In this document: positions 33,991 through 42,718 of the stretch, one piece after another | How the letters are laid out: the number at the start of each line of letters is the position of its first letter | Numbering within the stretch: the stretch's first letter is position 1 | Assembly: GCF_008016455.1 (NCBI RefSeq) | Contig: NZ_SAXU01000001.1 | Location: forward strand, 2,422,926 to 2,486,925 | Reading direction: 5' to 3' | Origin: Brachyspira aalborgi | GTDB lineage: Bacteria; Spirochaetota; Brachyspiria; Brachyspirales; Brachyspiraceae | DNA length: 64,000 nt | Notes under the pieces: model-generated | Told to the model about the DNA's origin: nothing | The model's input: the letters and a program-made list of their open reading frames with translations, nothing else | Databases searched by the model: none | Program-made: the position numbers and the translations under genes

Positions 33991-34179
33991 ATGGAAATTT
34001 CAATTAATTCTATTCATTCGCAAACAATGTTTCCTTTAAGCAGACATGTATATAGCGCGGGGCTTAATGTTTATAATTCTTCACAATCTGCAGGAAAAAT
34101 TGCGGGTATAGTTTCGGCTCAGGGTTCTTCCGTTGCCGTAAATTATAATATTGGCGGTAAATTAAATGTTTACGCTTGA
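33991..34179 (+). CDS. 62-residue protein of unknown function
   Basis: A short protein with good support for translation: TTTGGAGG is 10 bases before the ATG. It begins MEISINSIHSQTMFPLSRHV and continues with Ser/Ala/Gly-rich strands (GKIAGIVSAQGSSVAVNYNI). The pattern is beta-rich, and no signal peptide is present. No family recognised. It is a single gene, transcribed divergently from the flavodoxin operon with 162 bases between the starts, and followed by a hairpin at 34296. It might be a flagellar or surface-associated small protein, but there is no evidence beyond composition. Confidence 0.55.
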   Translation: MEISINSIHSQTMFPLSRHVYSAGLNVYNSSQSAGKIAGIVSAQGSSVAVNYNIGGKLNVYA

Positions 34180-34295
34180 TTAAAATTATTATTAATATTT
34201 TGTTTGAAAGAAAAAATATTTTATATAGATAAAGCTTTTAAAAAATTTAATATATTAAAAAATTTTAATCAATAATATTTGCCTTCGTATAAAAA

Positions 34296-34335
34296 TAAAC
34301 TAGACAAATAATAATATGCCTAGTTTAATTTATTT
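34296..34335 (+). terminator. Hairpin after the 62-residue gene
   Basis: Perfect 8-bp stem TAAACTAG (34296-34303) / CTAGTTTA (34320-34327), followed by ATTTATTTTATT. The T-run is broken, so termination may be partial. The rest of 34180-34474 shows only AT-rich sequence. Confidence 0.5.
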
Positions 34336-34474
34336 TATTAACTTTAAAAAAATGTCTTTTATTGTTTAATATTATCTCCGCTATCAAATAAAAATTATGC
34401 TATTTCAAAATGTTTATTTACAAAAGCCTTAATTATTTCGTTAAATATTTTTTTAATTTTTTTAAAATAAAAAC

Positions 34475-34503
34475 TTGACTTTATAATTTAAACATGTTAA
34501 AAT
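34475..34503 (+). promoter_or_regulatory. rplM promoter
   Basis: TTGACT (34475-34480), 17-base spacer, TAAAAT (34498-34503). A leader of about 75 bases precedes rplM. Confidence 0.65.
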
Positions 34504-34583
34504 AATTTACTCTTTACATTGTTATATATGTAAGAATATGTAATTTTATTTAATATAGAATATATTTGAATTAAGGATATTTT

Positions 34584-35042
34584 ATGGATAAGAAAATTTT
34601 AAAAACGAAAAATAATACTTATGTCCTTTCGCAAAAGGATATTAAACAAAATTGGCTCATAATAGACGCTAAAGGTAAATCTTTAGGAAGAGTTGCAAGC
34701 AGAGCGGCTTATTTGCTTAAAGGAAAACATAAACCCGATTACGCTTATAATTTAGATAATGGAGATTATGTTATTATAATAAACGCTAAAGATATAATTC
34801 TTACGGGAAATAAAAAGAAAGGAAAAATTCATTATAGACATACGGGTTATCCTGGCGGAATAAAATCCGTTAGTTATGGCGAATTGCTTGAAAAAAAACC
34901 CGAAAGAATGGTTAGAATAGCGGTAAAAGGCATGCTTTCGCATAATCCTTTGGGAAGATTGCACTTAAAAAAATTAAAAGTTTATGCAGGAGATAAACAT
35001 CCGCATGAAGCTAATAAACCTGAAATAATAAATATAAAGTAA
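34584..35042 (+). CDS. rplM: Ribosomal protein L13 (uL13)
   Basis: 152 residues of the large-subunit protein L13, an early assembly protein. Diagnostic stretches are WLIIDAKGKSLGRVASRAA, the LLKGKHKPDY loop, GNKKKGKIHYRHTGYPGG and AVKGMLSHNPLGR. It is slightly longer than E. coli L13, with an N-terminal extension. It is the first gene of the usual rplM-rpsI pair, 19 bases before rpsI. AAGGATA lies before the ATG. Secure. Confidence 0.97.
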   Translation: MDKKILKTKNNTYVLSQKDIKQNWLIIDAKGKSLGRVASRAAYLLKGKHKPDYAYNLDNGDYVIIINAKDIILTGNKKKGKIHYRHTGYPGGIKSVSYGELLEKKPERMVRIAVKGMLSHNPLGRLHLKKLKVYAGDKHPHEANKPEIINIK

Positions 35043-35061
35043 ATAAATAGGAGAATAAATA

Positions 35062-35460
35062 ATGGCTGGAAAACAATTAACTATTTTTACGGGAAAAAGA
35101 AAAACCGCTAATGCAAGAACTCGCATCGCTTTAGGAAGCGGAAAAATTTTAATAAACGGTAAAAATTATACGGAATATTTTTGCAATAGAGCCGCTTTAA
35201 TTAAAGTCGTTGAAGATGCCTTAAAAATAACGGGAAATTTTGGCAAATACGATGTGTTTGCAAATGTTAGAGGCGGAGGAATAAGCGCTCAAGCCGATGC
35301 TATTAGACATGGAATCGCAAAAGCTTTGGTTGCGGAAAATCAAGATTTTAGAATCGCTTTAAAAAGAAACGGTTTTATTACGAGAGATTCTAGAGAAGTT
35401 GAGAGAAAGAAATACGGAAGGTCTGGAGCGAGAAAACTTTTCCAATTCTCAAAAAGATAA
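35062..35460 (+). CDS. rpsI: Ribosomal protein S9 (uS9)
   Basis: 132 residues. Begins TIFTGKRKTANARTRIAL and contains NVRGGGISAQADAIRHGIA. It ends REVERKKYGRSGARKLFQFSKR, with the C-terminal Lys-Arg that reaches the P-site tRNA. It follows rplM in the standard pair, with AGGAG before the ATG. dksA begins 45 bases later and may be co-transcribed. Secure. Confidence 0.97.
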   Translation: MAGKQLTIFTGKRKTANARTRIALGSGKILINGKNYTEYFCNRAALIKVVEDALKITGNFGKYDVFANVRGGGISAQADAIRHGIAKALVAENQDFRIALKRNGFITRDSREVERKKYGRSGARKLFQFSKR

Positions 35461-35505
35461 TTTTTTGTTAAAATATTTTATAAGTTATAATTAAGGGCTT
35501 GATAT

Positions 35506-35871
35506 ATGAATTCTAAAAAATTGAAGAAATTTAAAGATTTATTACTTGAAGAAAAAAGAAATACATTAGACGAATTATTGAGCGGAAACGAAACTTACGA
35601 AGCGCTAAAACAAGAAACTCATGGCGATATGGCGGATATAGCTTTTCAAACTTACGAAAAGCAAAGTTTGGTTAACTCTTCTCAAAAAGATAAAGATAAA
35701 TTGGAAGCTTTAAATAACGCTCTTAAAAGAATTGAAGACGGTTCTTATGGAAAATGTATCGATTGCAAAGACGAAATTAGCGAAGATAGATTAACCGCTA
35801 TACCTTATACTTTAAGATGCGTAAATTGTATGGCTAAATACGAAGATAAGAGACGCCGTGAAAAAATGTAA
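35506..35871 (+). CDS. dksA: DksA/TraR-family zinc-finger regulator
   Basis: 121 residues. Two helices (residues 1-75, KKFKDLLLEEKRNTLDELL) are followed by the C4 zinc finger KCIDCKDEISEDRLTAIPYTLRC-VNC (cysteines near 84, 87, 105 and 108). DksA binds the RNA polymerase secondary channel and works with ppGpp in the stringent response. The coiled-coil tip is EETHGDMAD-like (QETHGDMADIA) and lacks the usual DxxDxA spacing. The last codon overlaps the priA start by one base (TAATG), so the two are translationally coupled. The start follows TTAAGGGCTTGAT. Confidence 0.85.
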   Translation: MNSKKLKKFKDLLLEEKRNTLDELLSGNETYEALKQETHGDMADIAFQTYEKQSLVNSSQKDKDKLEALNNALKRIEDGSYGKCIDCKDEISEDRLTAIPYTLRCVNCMAKYEDKRRREKM

Positions 35872-37856
35872 TGTTCGTTAAAGTTGTTTTTAACCTTCCT
35901 ATAGACAATATACTTATATATAAAAAACCTGACGAAATAAAAGATAGTTTAGTCGGTTGCAGAATAATAGCTCCAGTAAAAAATAAAAATATTAAAGGAA
36001 TTGTAATTGAAGAAACCGAAGAGTCGGAAGGCGATTTCAAAATCTATCCTATAAAAGCGAGAATAGATATTGAGCCTATATGTTCAAATAGAGAATTTGA
36101 GCTTGCAAAATGGATGAGTAAATATTATCATTCTTCTTTTGGGGAATCTTTATTCGCGTCTTTACCCGCTGGAAATCCTGCAAAAATAAAAAAAAAAGCA
36201 TCTCCTATACCCGCAAAACAAACGCCTTATTTAAAATTAAACGAAGAGCAAGAAAAAGTTTTAAAAAAAATAATAGAAAGCGTAGAATCAAAAAAACCAA
36301 AAACATTTTTATTGCATGGAGTGACGGGAAGCGGAAAAACCGAAATTTATTTGCAGGCAATTAAAAAAGTAGTCGATATTGGAAAACAAGCTATAGTAAT
36401 ACTGCCCGAAATTTCTTTAACTCCGCAAACTATAAAAAGATTCGCTGAAAGATTTGAAGGAAAAATAGCCGTTTTACACAGCAAATTATCTCCGACTTCA
36501 AAATATAGATATTGGCAAATGATAAAAAAAAATGAAATAAAAATAGTAGTAGGAGCTAGAAGCGCGATATTTTCTCCCGCAAATAATTTGGGAATTATAG
36601 TTATAGACGAAGAGCATGAAACGAGTTATAAAGCTAACGAAACGCCAAGATATCATGCAAGACAAATCGCTTTTTATAGAAAAGAAAAAGAAAATGCAAC
36701 TTTGCTTTTGGGTAGCGCAACTCCTTCCATCGAAAGTTTTTATCATTCTCAAAACGGAAAAATAGAACTTTTAACTTTAACTAAAAGAGCTTCTTCGGTA
36801 AATATGCCCGAAGTAAAAATACTCGATTTGAAAAAAGAAAAAAAATCGGAAGTTTTTCCAATGATAACTCAAAAATTAGTGGAAGAGATTAATAAAAAAT
36901 TAGAATTAAAAGAACAGATAATATTATTTTTAAATAGAAAAGGATACGCTCCCGTTGTAAGTTGTTCTCATTGCGGAAAAGTTTTGGAATGTCCAAACTG
37001 TTCGGTTTCTCTCACTTATCATAAAAAGAAAAATACCGTTATGTGTCATTATTGCGGATATACTCAATTTTTAGAAGAGCTTTGCGGAGAATGTAAAATA
37101 GGACATTTTGAAAGAATAGGAAGCGGAACGGAAAAAGTAGAAGAGCATTTAAATATTCTTTTTCCAAATGCAAGAATAGAGAGAGTCGACCAGGAATCCG
37201 TAGGCGGCACAAAAAATTACGAAAAAATATTTAAAAGATTTTCTGACAGAGAGATAGATATATTAGTCGGAACTCAAATGATAGCGAAAGGACTCGATTT
37301 TCCAAATGTTACTTTAGTCGGAGCGCTTTTTGCAGATATGTCGCTTCATATACCCGATTTTAGAAGCGCAGAGAGAACATTTAATTTAATAACTCAAGTT
37401 GCGGGCAGAAGCGGAAGAGGAGATAAAAAAGGAATAGTTTATATACAAACTTACTCGCCGAATCATTATAGTATAGAATGCGCGAAAAATCATGATTATA
37501 TTTCTTTCTATAATAGCGAAATAATAAAAAGAAAATCGCCTCTCAATTATCCGCCGTTTTCGAGATTGGTTCGATTGGTTATAAGAGGAGAAAACGAAAA
37601 AAAAGTTGAAAGCGACGCGAATAGTGTAGCCGATTTAGTAAGAACATTAACATATAGATATAAAGACAAACTTGAAATATTGGGAGCCGTTCCTTGTATA
37701 ATGAGTAAATTAAATAAATATTATAGATGGAATATTTTAATAAAAACCGCTTCTCATTCTCTCTTAAAAGAATTCTTTGAAAGATTATCAAAAAATTTTA
37801 TCGCTCAAAAAGGAAATTATATTGAAATAGATATAGACCCTTTAAATATGTTATGA
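35871..37856 (+). CDS. priA: Primosomal replication helicase PriA
   Basis: 661 residues. DEXH helicase that restarts stalled forks. The N-terminal 3'-DNA-binding domain (FVKVVFNLPIDNILIY) is followed by Walker A GVTGSGKTE, the DEEH box (IVIDEEHETSYKANETPRYHARQ), and a zinc-binding insert with cysteines in SCSHCGKVLECPNC and CHYCG ... CGEC. The helicase motifs GTEKVEEHL, DILVGTQMIAKGLDFPNVTLVG and QVAGRSGRGDKKG complete it. Length is slightly short of E. coli PriA (732). The start overlaps the dksA stop by one base. Confidence 0.96.
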   Translation: MFVKVVFNLPIDNILIYKKPDEIKDSLVGCRIIAPVKNKNIKGIVIEETEESEGDFKIYPIKARIDIEPICSNREFELAKWMSKYYHSSFGESLFASLPAGNPAKIKKKASPIPAKQTPYLKLNEEQEKVLKKIIESVESKKPKTFLLHGVTGSGKTEIYLQAIKKVVDIGKQAIVILPEISLTPQTIKRFAERFEGKIAVLHSKLSPTSKYRYWQMIKKNEIKIVVGARSAIFSPANNLGIIVIDEEHETSYKANETPRYHARQIAFYRKEKENATLLLGSATPSIESFYHSQNGKIELLTLTKRASSVNMPEVKILDLKKEKKSEVFPMITQKLVEEINKKLELKEQIILFLNRKGYAPVVSCSHCGKVLECPNCSVSLTYHKKKNTVMCHYCGYTQFLEELCGECKIGHFERIGSGTEKVEEHLNILFPNARIERVDQESVGGTKNYEKIFKRFSDREIDILVGTQMIAKGLDFPNVTLVGALFADMSLHIPDFRSAERTFNLITQVAGRSGRGDKKGIVYIQTYSPNHYSIECAKNHDYISFYNSEIIKRKSPLNYPPFSRLVRLVIRGENEKKVESDANSVADLVRTLTYRYKDKLEILGAVPCIMSKLNKYYRWNILIKTASHSLLKEFFERLSKNFIAQKGNYIEIDIDPLNML

Positions 37857-37936
37857 TTATATTTTATTTTTAATTATATTTTTTAATTGTATTTATATAT
37901 TGATAAAAATCTTAATAAATTTTTAATTCTAAAGTG

Positions 37937-37965
37937 TTGACAAAAATTTTAATATGTTATATAAT
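37937..37965 (+). promoter_or_regulatory. Consensus promoter of the repeat-leader lipoprotein
   Basis: TTGACA (37937-37942), 17-base spacer, TATAAT (37960-37965): a full sigma-70-type consensus. The expected start point is near the ATG at 37972. Confidence 0.8.
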
Positions 37966-37971
37966 TTAGCT

Positions 37972-38226
37972 ATGTTAAAGAAAAATGAAACATTACTAAA
38001 TATAAATTCTGCAGCAGCTCAGCTCATCTCAGCTCAGCTCAGCTCAGCTCAGTATCACTTTAAACTTTTTTCAAGTTTATGTTTACTTATTAATTATAAA
38101 ATATTATTCTGTTTATATATTAAAAACTTATTCAAATTCTTTTTTGAATTTATTAAATTTCAGTTTGGAAAAAGCATTTATTTATTTAAATGTTTTTATA
38201 AAAAAATTAAATTAAAGGAGTTTCTT
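37972..38226 (+). other. Leader reading frame with CAGCT repeat, in frame with lipoprotein
   Basis: From ATG 37972 (at or near the transcript start, so possibly leaderless) an open frame runs through seven CAGCT-type units (SAQLSSAQ) and the stretch FKLFSSLCLLIN, and continues in frame into the lipoprotein at 38227. The same peptide and DNA follow the (GCAAA)5 repeat at 32.57 kb. With this copy number the frame is open. Confidence 0.5.
38015..38049 (+). repeat. Pentanucleotide repeat, 7 units of CAGCT (one CATCT)
   Basis: Units 38015-38049, one variant at 38025-38029. The following 31 bases (38059-38089) match 32540-32570 on the opposite strand at 29 positions. Confidence 0.9.
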
Positions 38227-38670
38227 ATGGGGAAACAAACAAAAAAATTTTTAACATTACTAACTTTATTTTTGGTTGTCTTATTTGCTATAGGTTGTAA
38301 TAAAGACATATCAAAGCGTATTAAAGATAAGATACCTATCTTTAATAAAAGCAAAGCTGAAAATAAAGGTATAGGACGATATGCGGGAGAATGGTTAGCA
38401 AGCGAAATTATGATGGGAGGAGATGTAGTCGATAGATATACTATTAACGAAAATACAAAAGCTTCTCTTATAATAAATTTGGACGGTTCTATAACTATTA
38501 CTTCTAACGGAGAGGTAATTAAAGATATAGAAGAATACGGCGATACCACCTATAGCTATATTGATAGTGAAAGCAATTATTTCGTTTTAGAATTTGAAAG
38601 CGAAATTAGATGCTTACAAGTTAGCGCTGGAGAAGAGGGCGATTATACAATCGTTCTTATAAAGAGATAA
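38227..38670 (+). CDS. Small lipoprotein downstream of repeat leader
   Basis: 147 residues from ATG 38227, chosen because AAAGGAG is 7 bases upstream and a signal sequence starts there. Signal MGKQTKKFLTLLTLFLVVLF then AIGC lipobox (Cys24). The mature domain is short: charged residues to about 50, then a beta-rich part (GRYAGEWLASEIMMGG, SLIINLDGSITITSNGEV), like small calycin-type or META-like lipoproteins. The whole upstream leader is in frame with it, so a longer form from 37972 could be made. A 14-bp stem-loop follows. Function unknown. Confidence 0.65.
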   Translation: MGKQTKKFLTLLTLFLVVLFAIGCNKDISKRIKDKIPIFNKSKAENKGIGRYAGEWLASEIMMGGDVVDRYTINENTKASLIINLDGSITITSNGEVIKDIEEYGDTTYSYIDSESNYFVLEFESEIRCLQVSAGEEGDYTIVLIKR

Positions 38671-38683
38671 TAAATAATAATTA

Positions 38684-38721
38684 TATAGAATGCAAAATAT
38701 ATTAGCGTTTTGCATTCTATA
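38684..38721 (+). terminator. Stem-loop after the lipoprotein
   Basis: Perfect 14-bp stem TATAGAATGCAAAA / TTTTGCATTCTATA with a TATATTAGCG loop, 13 bases past the stop. There is no T-run after it, so it may be an RNA stabiliser or a weak terminator. Confidence 0.5.
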
Positions 38722-38739
38722 AACTAAAGGAGAAAAAAT

Positions 38740-39804
38740 ATGTTTTGTTCAAAATGCGGAACGCAATTAAATGAGGATGCAAAATTTTGCAATAACTGTG
38801 GGGAGAGAATTATTACTAATTCAACCCAAAATAACGAAACTTTTCAAAATAATACACCTAATGTAGAAAATACGGAAAGTAATAAGAAAAGTTTTTTTGA
38901 AAAATTTAAAAAGTTTACAGAAGTAGAATTAGAACCTGAAGAACGAAAAAAATTATTGGATAATCATAATAAATATTTAGCGGCTTTTTTTCATTTGAAA
39001 GAACCGCCAACCAATTATGAACTAAAAGAATTAGAAAAAAATGATAAAAGATTAAATAATCGCCGCAGTTTTTTAAGTTTCTTAATTAAGGGCATATCTA
39101 ATCCTAATCCATATGGTTCTATACTACATTTATTTTGTCCATATCTTTATTTATTTCAACTTGGAGCTTATAAATCGGCTATAATTATTACAATCATACA
39201 TTCATTATCTTTATTTGGTTTAATGAAAGTAATTAAATTTAGGGATATGTCTTCTGGCTGGGATTTTCTTGGTATGATGTTATGTATATTTATTCCTATA
39301 TTTGGTTGGGAAATAGAAAACAAGATTAATATGATTTTGTTTAAAAGAAGAATGAAAAAAGTTGAAAATGAAAAATCTGAAGAAGAAAAATTAGCAAAAT
39401 TTAAATCTCTATGCCCCGATAAAGATAAATATAAAAAATTAACTATAATGTCATTTGCATGCTGGACTATATTTTTAATAATATCTTTATTTACTTTTAG
39501 AGGTTCTGGTAAATATATTGATTTAGTTAAAAATGGAGCGTTTCGAGTTTATCCTAATATAACGATAGAAGAATTAATAAACGGCGCTATGCATAATCCA
39601 AAATGGAAACAAGGACAAACCGAAGATGGAATAAATTTTGTAAATGTTTCAGGATTAATAGAAGGTAATAAAGTAGTAATACAATTTAAAATTGACAAAA
39701 ACGAAAATTCTTTTGGGGTAAATGCTCTAGAAGTAAACGGGCAACCTAGGTCAACGCAAGGTATAGAAATAGATTTATACAGTTTATATATTGCAAATAA
39801 ATAA
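38740..39804 (+). CDS. Zinc-ribbon membrane protein
   Basis: 354 residues. Starts with a zinc ribbon, MFCSKCGTQLNEDAKFCNNCG (cysteines 3, 6, 17 and 20), then an Asn/Thr linker and a charged cytoplasmic part. Hydrophobic segments follow near residues 125-150, 180-197 and 235-255 (YKKLTIMSFACWTIFLIISLF). The C-terminal ~95 residues look soluble (TIEELINGAMHNPKWKQG, then VVIQFKIDKNENS). This resembles zinc-ribbon plus DUF4234/YckD-type sensor-like membrane proteins. AAAGGAG precedes the ATG. It ends in a terminator at 39846. Confidence 0.6.
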   Translation: MFCSKCGTQLNEDAKFCNNCGERIITNSTQNNETFQNNTPNVENTESNKKSFFEKFKKFTEVELEPEERKKLLDNHNKYLAAFFHLKEPPTNYELKELEKNDKRLNNRRSFLSFLIKGISNPNPYGSILHLFCPYLYLFQLGAYKSAIIITIIHSLSLFGLMKVIKFRDMSSGWDFLGMMLCIFIPIFGWEIENKINMILFKRRMKKVENEKSEEEKLAKFKSLCPDKDKYKKLTIMSFACWTIFLIISLFTFRGSGKYIDLVKNGAFRVYPNITIEELINGAMHNPKWKQGQTEDGINFVNVSGLIEGNKVVIQFKIDKNENSFGVNALEVNGQPRSTQGIEIDLYSLYIANK

Positions 39805-39845
39805 TATAAAAATATAATTTGAAAAGATTAACAAAATATTTTATA

Positions 39846-39875
39846 GGGGCGGTTTGATAACTGCCTCTTATTTTA
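39846..39875 (+). terminator. Terminator of the zinc-ribbon membrane gene
   Basis: GGGGCGGT (39846-39853) pairs with ACTGCCTC (39860-39867) through two G-U pairs, followed by TTATTTTATTCTTTTTT. It overlaps the end of the convergent gene. Confidence 0.7.
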
Positions 39876-41126
39876 TTCTTTTTTGCTAAATTTTCTAAAC
39901 GATTGAACAGTTTGAACCGAGCCATACCAGAAAGCTATTTTACCTAAAAAATAGAATAAACCAGCTAATATTTGTTTTATAAAATTTACTTTTTTTAAAT
40001 ATTCAAGTTCCTTATAATTTGTAGGATTTAAATATTCATAATATTCATATATAAAATTAATATTTTGTATGTTTTTATTTAATATACTACTATATGCATA
40101 ATAGATAATAATGTCAATAAATATTAAACTAAAAATAAATATTATTATATGTATGTATATAGAAATCCATTTTTTTATATTCCTAATAAAAATTAAAAAT
40201 ACTAATACCATTATAACAAAATGGCATGTGTTTTTTAGTATTGAATAGTATATTGAAAATATTCCTAAAGTTAACATAAAAGTTACTAGAATGGATTTAA
40301 TCCAATTCAATCCATTATCGCTGTATATGGAGCTTAAACTAATTGAAAGTATATCTCCAAAGTCTTTAATGGTTTTATTTAGTTTATTTAGTAATTTTTC
40401 TTTGTATAGTTTTGTTTCTTCAGCATGATATTCTAATGCTTTTATAGTATTAGATTTTTTATATTCTTCATGTTTTAATATTCTTGCTGTTTGCCAATTT
40501 GAGAGATTATCATACTCACACTTTATATCTGAAAAATCTCCAATTATATTTGTTCCTTGTAAATTAATATTTTTAATTTTAATATTATAAAAATTTATTC
40601 TACCGTTCATGTATATATCTTTTAAACTAATACTCTCTATAGCATTAGTTATATTTTTTATTGATAATAAAGATTTTGAATTTTCAAATGATATATTATC
40701 TAAATTAATATTATTAACTGTATTACAACTTATAACTAAATTATTTTGTATGAAAGAATTATTAAGGTTTATTTTATCATTAATATCTCCACCATTAAAT
40801 TCTATATTACTATAAAATTTTGAATTATTAAATCTTACTTCATTACAGAAGAAACAGCTATAAAAATGAAAATTATTATAAAAAGAACAATTATCAAAAA
40901 CAATATTATTTTCAAAACTGCAATATAGAAAATAATTATCTATATTATTTTTAAATTTTGAATTAAAAAAATTTATCTCTTTTTCAAAAATTACTTGATA
41001 AGTTTCAAAATCGGAATTAAAAATACAATGCCTAGCATTAATTCTATATTTACAAACTTGATAACTTTTATTATTATCTGTTATTATATTATTACCTAAT
41101 CTTGATAATATAATATAATATAAAGA
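39873..41126 (-). pseudogene. Pentapeptide-repeat membrane protein lacking a start codon
   Basis: The minus-strand frame is open from 41126 to 39873 (about 417 codons), but the upstream ~170 codons contain no ATG, GTG or TTG. The first ATG is internal at 40610. The upstream part is a ladder of Asn/Phe-rich repeats (FDNCSFYNN, FENNIVFDN, VRFNNSKFY, INLNNSF) of the pentapeptide-repeat/beta-helix type. The C-terminal ~150 residues have four or so transmembrane helices (LVTFMLTLGIFSIYYSIL and others). A protein starting at 40610 would lose most of the repeats. Probably a gene cut at its front, or one using an unusual start. Confidence 0.6.
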
Positions 41127-41191
41127 TTAAAATATATATTATAAGTCGTATATTGTGATTTAACAAATCTATAGTACCACTATCTTTATTT

Positions 41192-41344
41192 TTATCTCCA
41201 ATATGCAAAACTAGGTTCTTCATCTTTTACATCATCTTTAGAAATACATCTATCTTTTGCTATTTCTTTTCTCTGTTCTTCTAAATCATATTTAAGCCAA
41301 TCAATAAGCTCATTTAAATTATTATACATATCTAGTTGTTCCAT
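41192..41344 (-). CDS. 50-residue acidic protein
   Basis: ATG at 41344, AGGA about 11 bases upstream, TAA at 41192-41194. The peptide MEQLDMYNNLNELIDWL ... SKDDVKDEEPSFAYWR is acidic and helical. It lies just upstream of the start-less pentapeptide gene (65 bases) and may be a small gene, or the displaced front of a gene that once encoded it. Low-certainty call. Confidence 0.4.
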   Translation of the reverse strand: MEQLDMYNNLNELIDWLKYDLEEQRKEIAKDRCISKDDVKDEEPSFAYWR

Positions 41345-41495
41345 AATATCATAATTCCTAAAATAATAATTTGCATAATTATAACAAAAATTTAATAAAT
41401 TACGAGTAAACTAATAAAATAATTATTCAAAAAATAAAGAAACTTTCCATAAACTAAAAAACTACCAAATTAATCCATGTAGCTTTTATTACTTT

Positions 41496-41771
41496 CTATT
41501 TCTTAAAAAGCTCGCTATGTGAACCCAAATCGATGCAAGTTAAAATTAAAACATCCTCTTTCTTTTTATAAATCAAAAGTAAATCGGGTTTTATATGGCA
41601 TTCTCTATAGTCTTTATAATTTCCTTTAAGTTTATGGTCATTATATTTTTGTTCCAAAACTTCGCCGTTTGATAATTTCTCTATTATTTCCAATACAAGA
41701 TTTGCATTTTTGGAGGATAATTTTTTAAATTGCTTTTTAAATTTTTTAGAAGTCTCGATTTCGTATTTCAT
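41496..41771 (-). CDS. YafQ-type toxin (RelE superfamily mRNA interferase)
   Basis: 91 residues: begins MKYEIETSKKFKKQFKKL, has DHKLKGNYKDYRECHIKPDLLLIY and ends HSELF. These match YafQ/RelE with the usual His and Arg residues for ribosome-dependent mRNA cleavage (KLKGxYxxxREC.H and the C-terminal His-Ser). Its start overlaps the upstream antitoxin stop by 4 bases (ATGA), the standard toxin-antitoxin coupling. It is highly basic and likely active when the antitoxin is degraded. Confidence 0.85.
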   Translation of the reverse strand: MKYEIETSKKFKKQFKKLSSKNANLVLEIIEKLSNGEVLEQKYNDHKLKGNYKDYRECHIKPDLLLIYKKKEDVLILTCIDLGSHSELFKK

Positions 41772-41962
41772 TTAAGCATTGCCTTTTTAAACTCTTTAAA
41801 ATTCTTATATCTTTCAACTTCGCCATTTTCAACTTCTTTAATAGCTTCCAGAAGTCTATCGCTCGGCTCTTTTTGAATTGTTATTTTTGCGTCCGTGAGT
41901 TTGACTACATTTTTTATAGCTATGCACAAATTTTTATCAGCGTTTTCAATTACTAATATCAT
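41768..41962 (-). CDS. Antitoxin partner of YafQ-type toxin
   Basis: 64 residues: MILVIENADKNLCIAIKNVV followed by a helical C-terminal tail (DRLLEAIKEVENGEVERYK). It has the size and position of a RelB/DinJ-type antitoxin: it lies upstream, overlaps the toxin gene by 4 bases and ends in a charged helix that could wrap the toxin. The N-terminal fold looks more like a strand-rich/AbrB-type start than ribbon-helix-helix, so the DNA-binding class is uncertain. TAGGAG precedes the ATG. Confidence 0.65.
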   Translation of the reverse strand: MILVIENADKNLCIAIKNVVKLTDAKITIQKEPSDRLLEAIKEVENGEVERYKNFKEFKKAMLK

Positions 41963-42112
41963 AATATCTCCTAATTTTTTATAATATTATTATATAATGA
42001 ATTTAATAAAAAACAAATTATTAAAATATATTTTATAAATTAAAAAACTATAAAATCTAAACGAAGTTGTTTTTCGATTATACATGTAGGCTCGTCAATT
42101 ATATATAATTAT

Positions 42113-42718
42113 TTATATATCAATAAAAAATCTTAATAAATTTTTAATTCTCGCTTTAAGCTCGTTTTGTCCTACAGGTTTTTTTACATAATCGCATGCG
42201 CCTTTTTCCAAACCGCTAACTACATCATCTTCGTTATATTTTTTAGTTATGATTATTATAAGAGCGGTTCTTAATTTAATTTCTTTTTTTATTTCGTCTA
42301 TGATATAAAAATAATCTTTGTCTTCGGAAAGATTTATATCCATTAAAATTATATCGGGAGAGATTTTTTTTAATTCTCTTAAAGGTTTAATTAAATTAGA
42401 TACGCATTCTATATCGTAATCGCCTTTAAGCCATTCTATATAATTTTTTCTTGTAATAACCGTAGGCTCGATTATTGCAATTTTATATTTTGATGATTTT
42501 CTTTTTAATTTTATTCTTTTATCTCTTTTGTTTAACGCTAAAAAAATTTTTAAATCTATATATCTTATTCTATATCTTTTTCCAGGCGTTACATCCGCTT
42601 TAAGTCCATAATTTATAATCCAATAATTTATCGTAGTTCTAGATACTCCGACTACTTTCGCAGCTTCTATTGTCGATAAAAAATCTTCGTCTTCAAATAT
42701 AATTTCTTCATTATTCAT
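42113..42718 (-). CDS. HTH-receiver regulator with inverted domain order
   Basis: 201 residues from ATG 42718 (AAGG about 10 bases upstream; a TTG at 42724 is less likely). An N-terminal excisionase/MerR-type helix-turn-helix (STIEAAKVVGVSRTTINYWI, residues 15-34, with a wing GKRYRIRYIDL) is followed by a C-terminal receiver domain (IAIIEPTV, PDIILMDINL with acceptor Asp127, TK, ACDYVKKPVGQNEL with Lys180). The acid pair that normally binds Mg is partly lost (EP at 84-85), so phosphorylation may be weak. DNA-binding at the front and REC at the back is the reverse of normal response regulators. Confidence 0.7.
   Translation of the reverse strand: MNNEEIIFEDEDFLSTIEAAKVVGVSRTTINYWIINYGLKADVTPGKRYRIRYIDLKIFLALNKRDKRIKLKRKSSKYKIAIIEPTVITRKNYIEWLKGDYDIECVSNLIKPLRELKKISPDIILMDINLSEDKDYFYIIDEIKKEIKLRTALIIIITKKYNEDDVVSGLEKGACDYVKKPVGQNELKARIKNLLRFFIDI

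Noticed and set aside
37972..38100. CRISPR array (repeats with period 5)
   Set aside because: The units are five bases with no spacers; this is a microsatellite, not a CRISPR.
40609..40815. Plus-strand 68-codon frame
   Set aside because: It is a shadow of the minus-strand pentapeptide gene; no ribosome site.
41100..41125. ATAAT-rich stretch as a tandem repeat element
   Set aside because: Only short imperfect AT runs in an AT-rich gap; not distinguishable from background.
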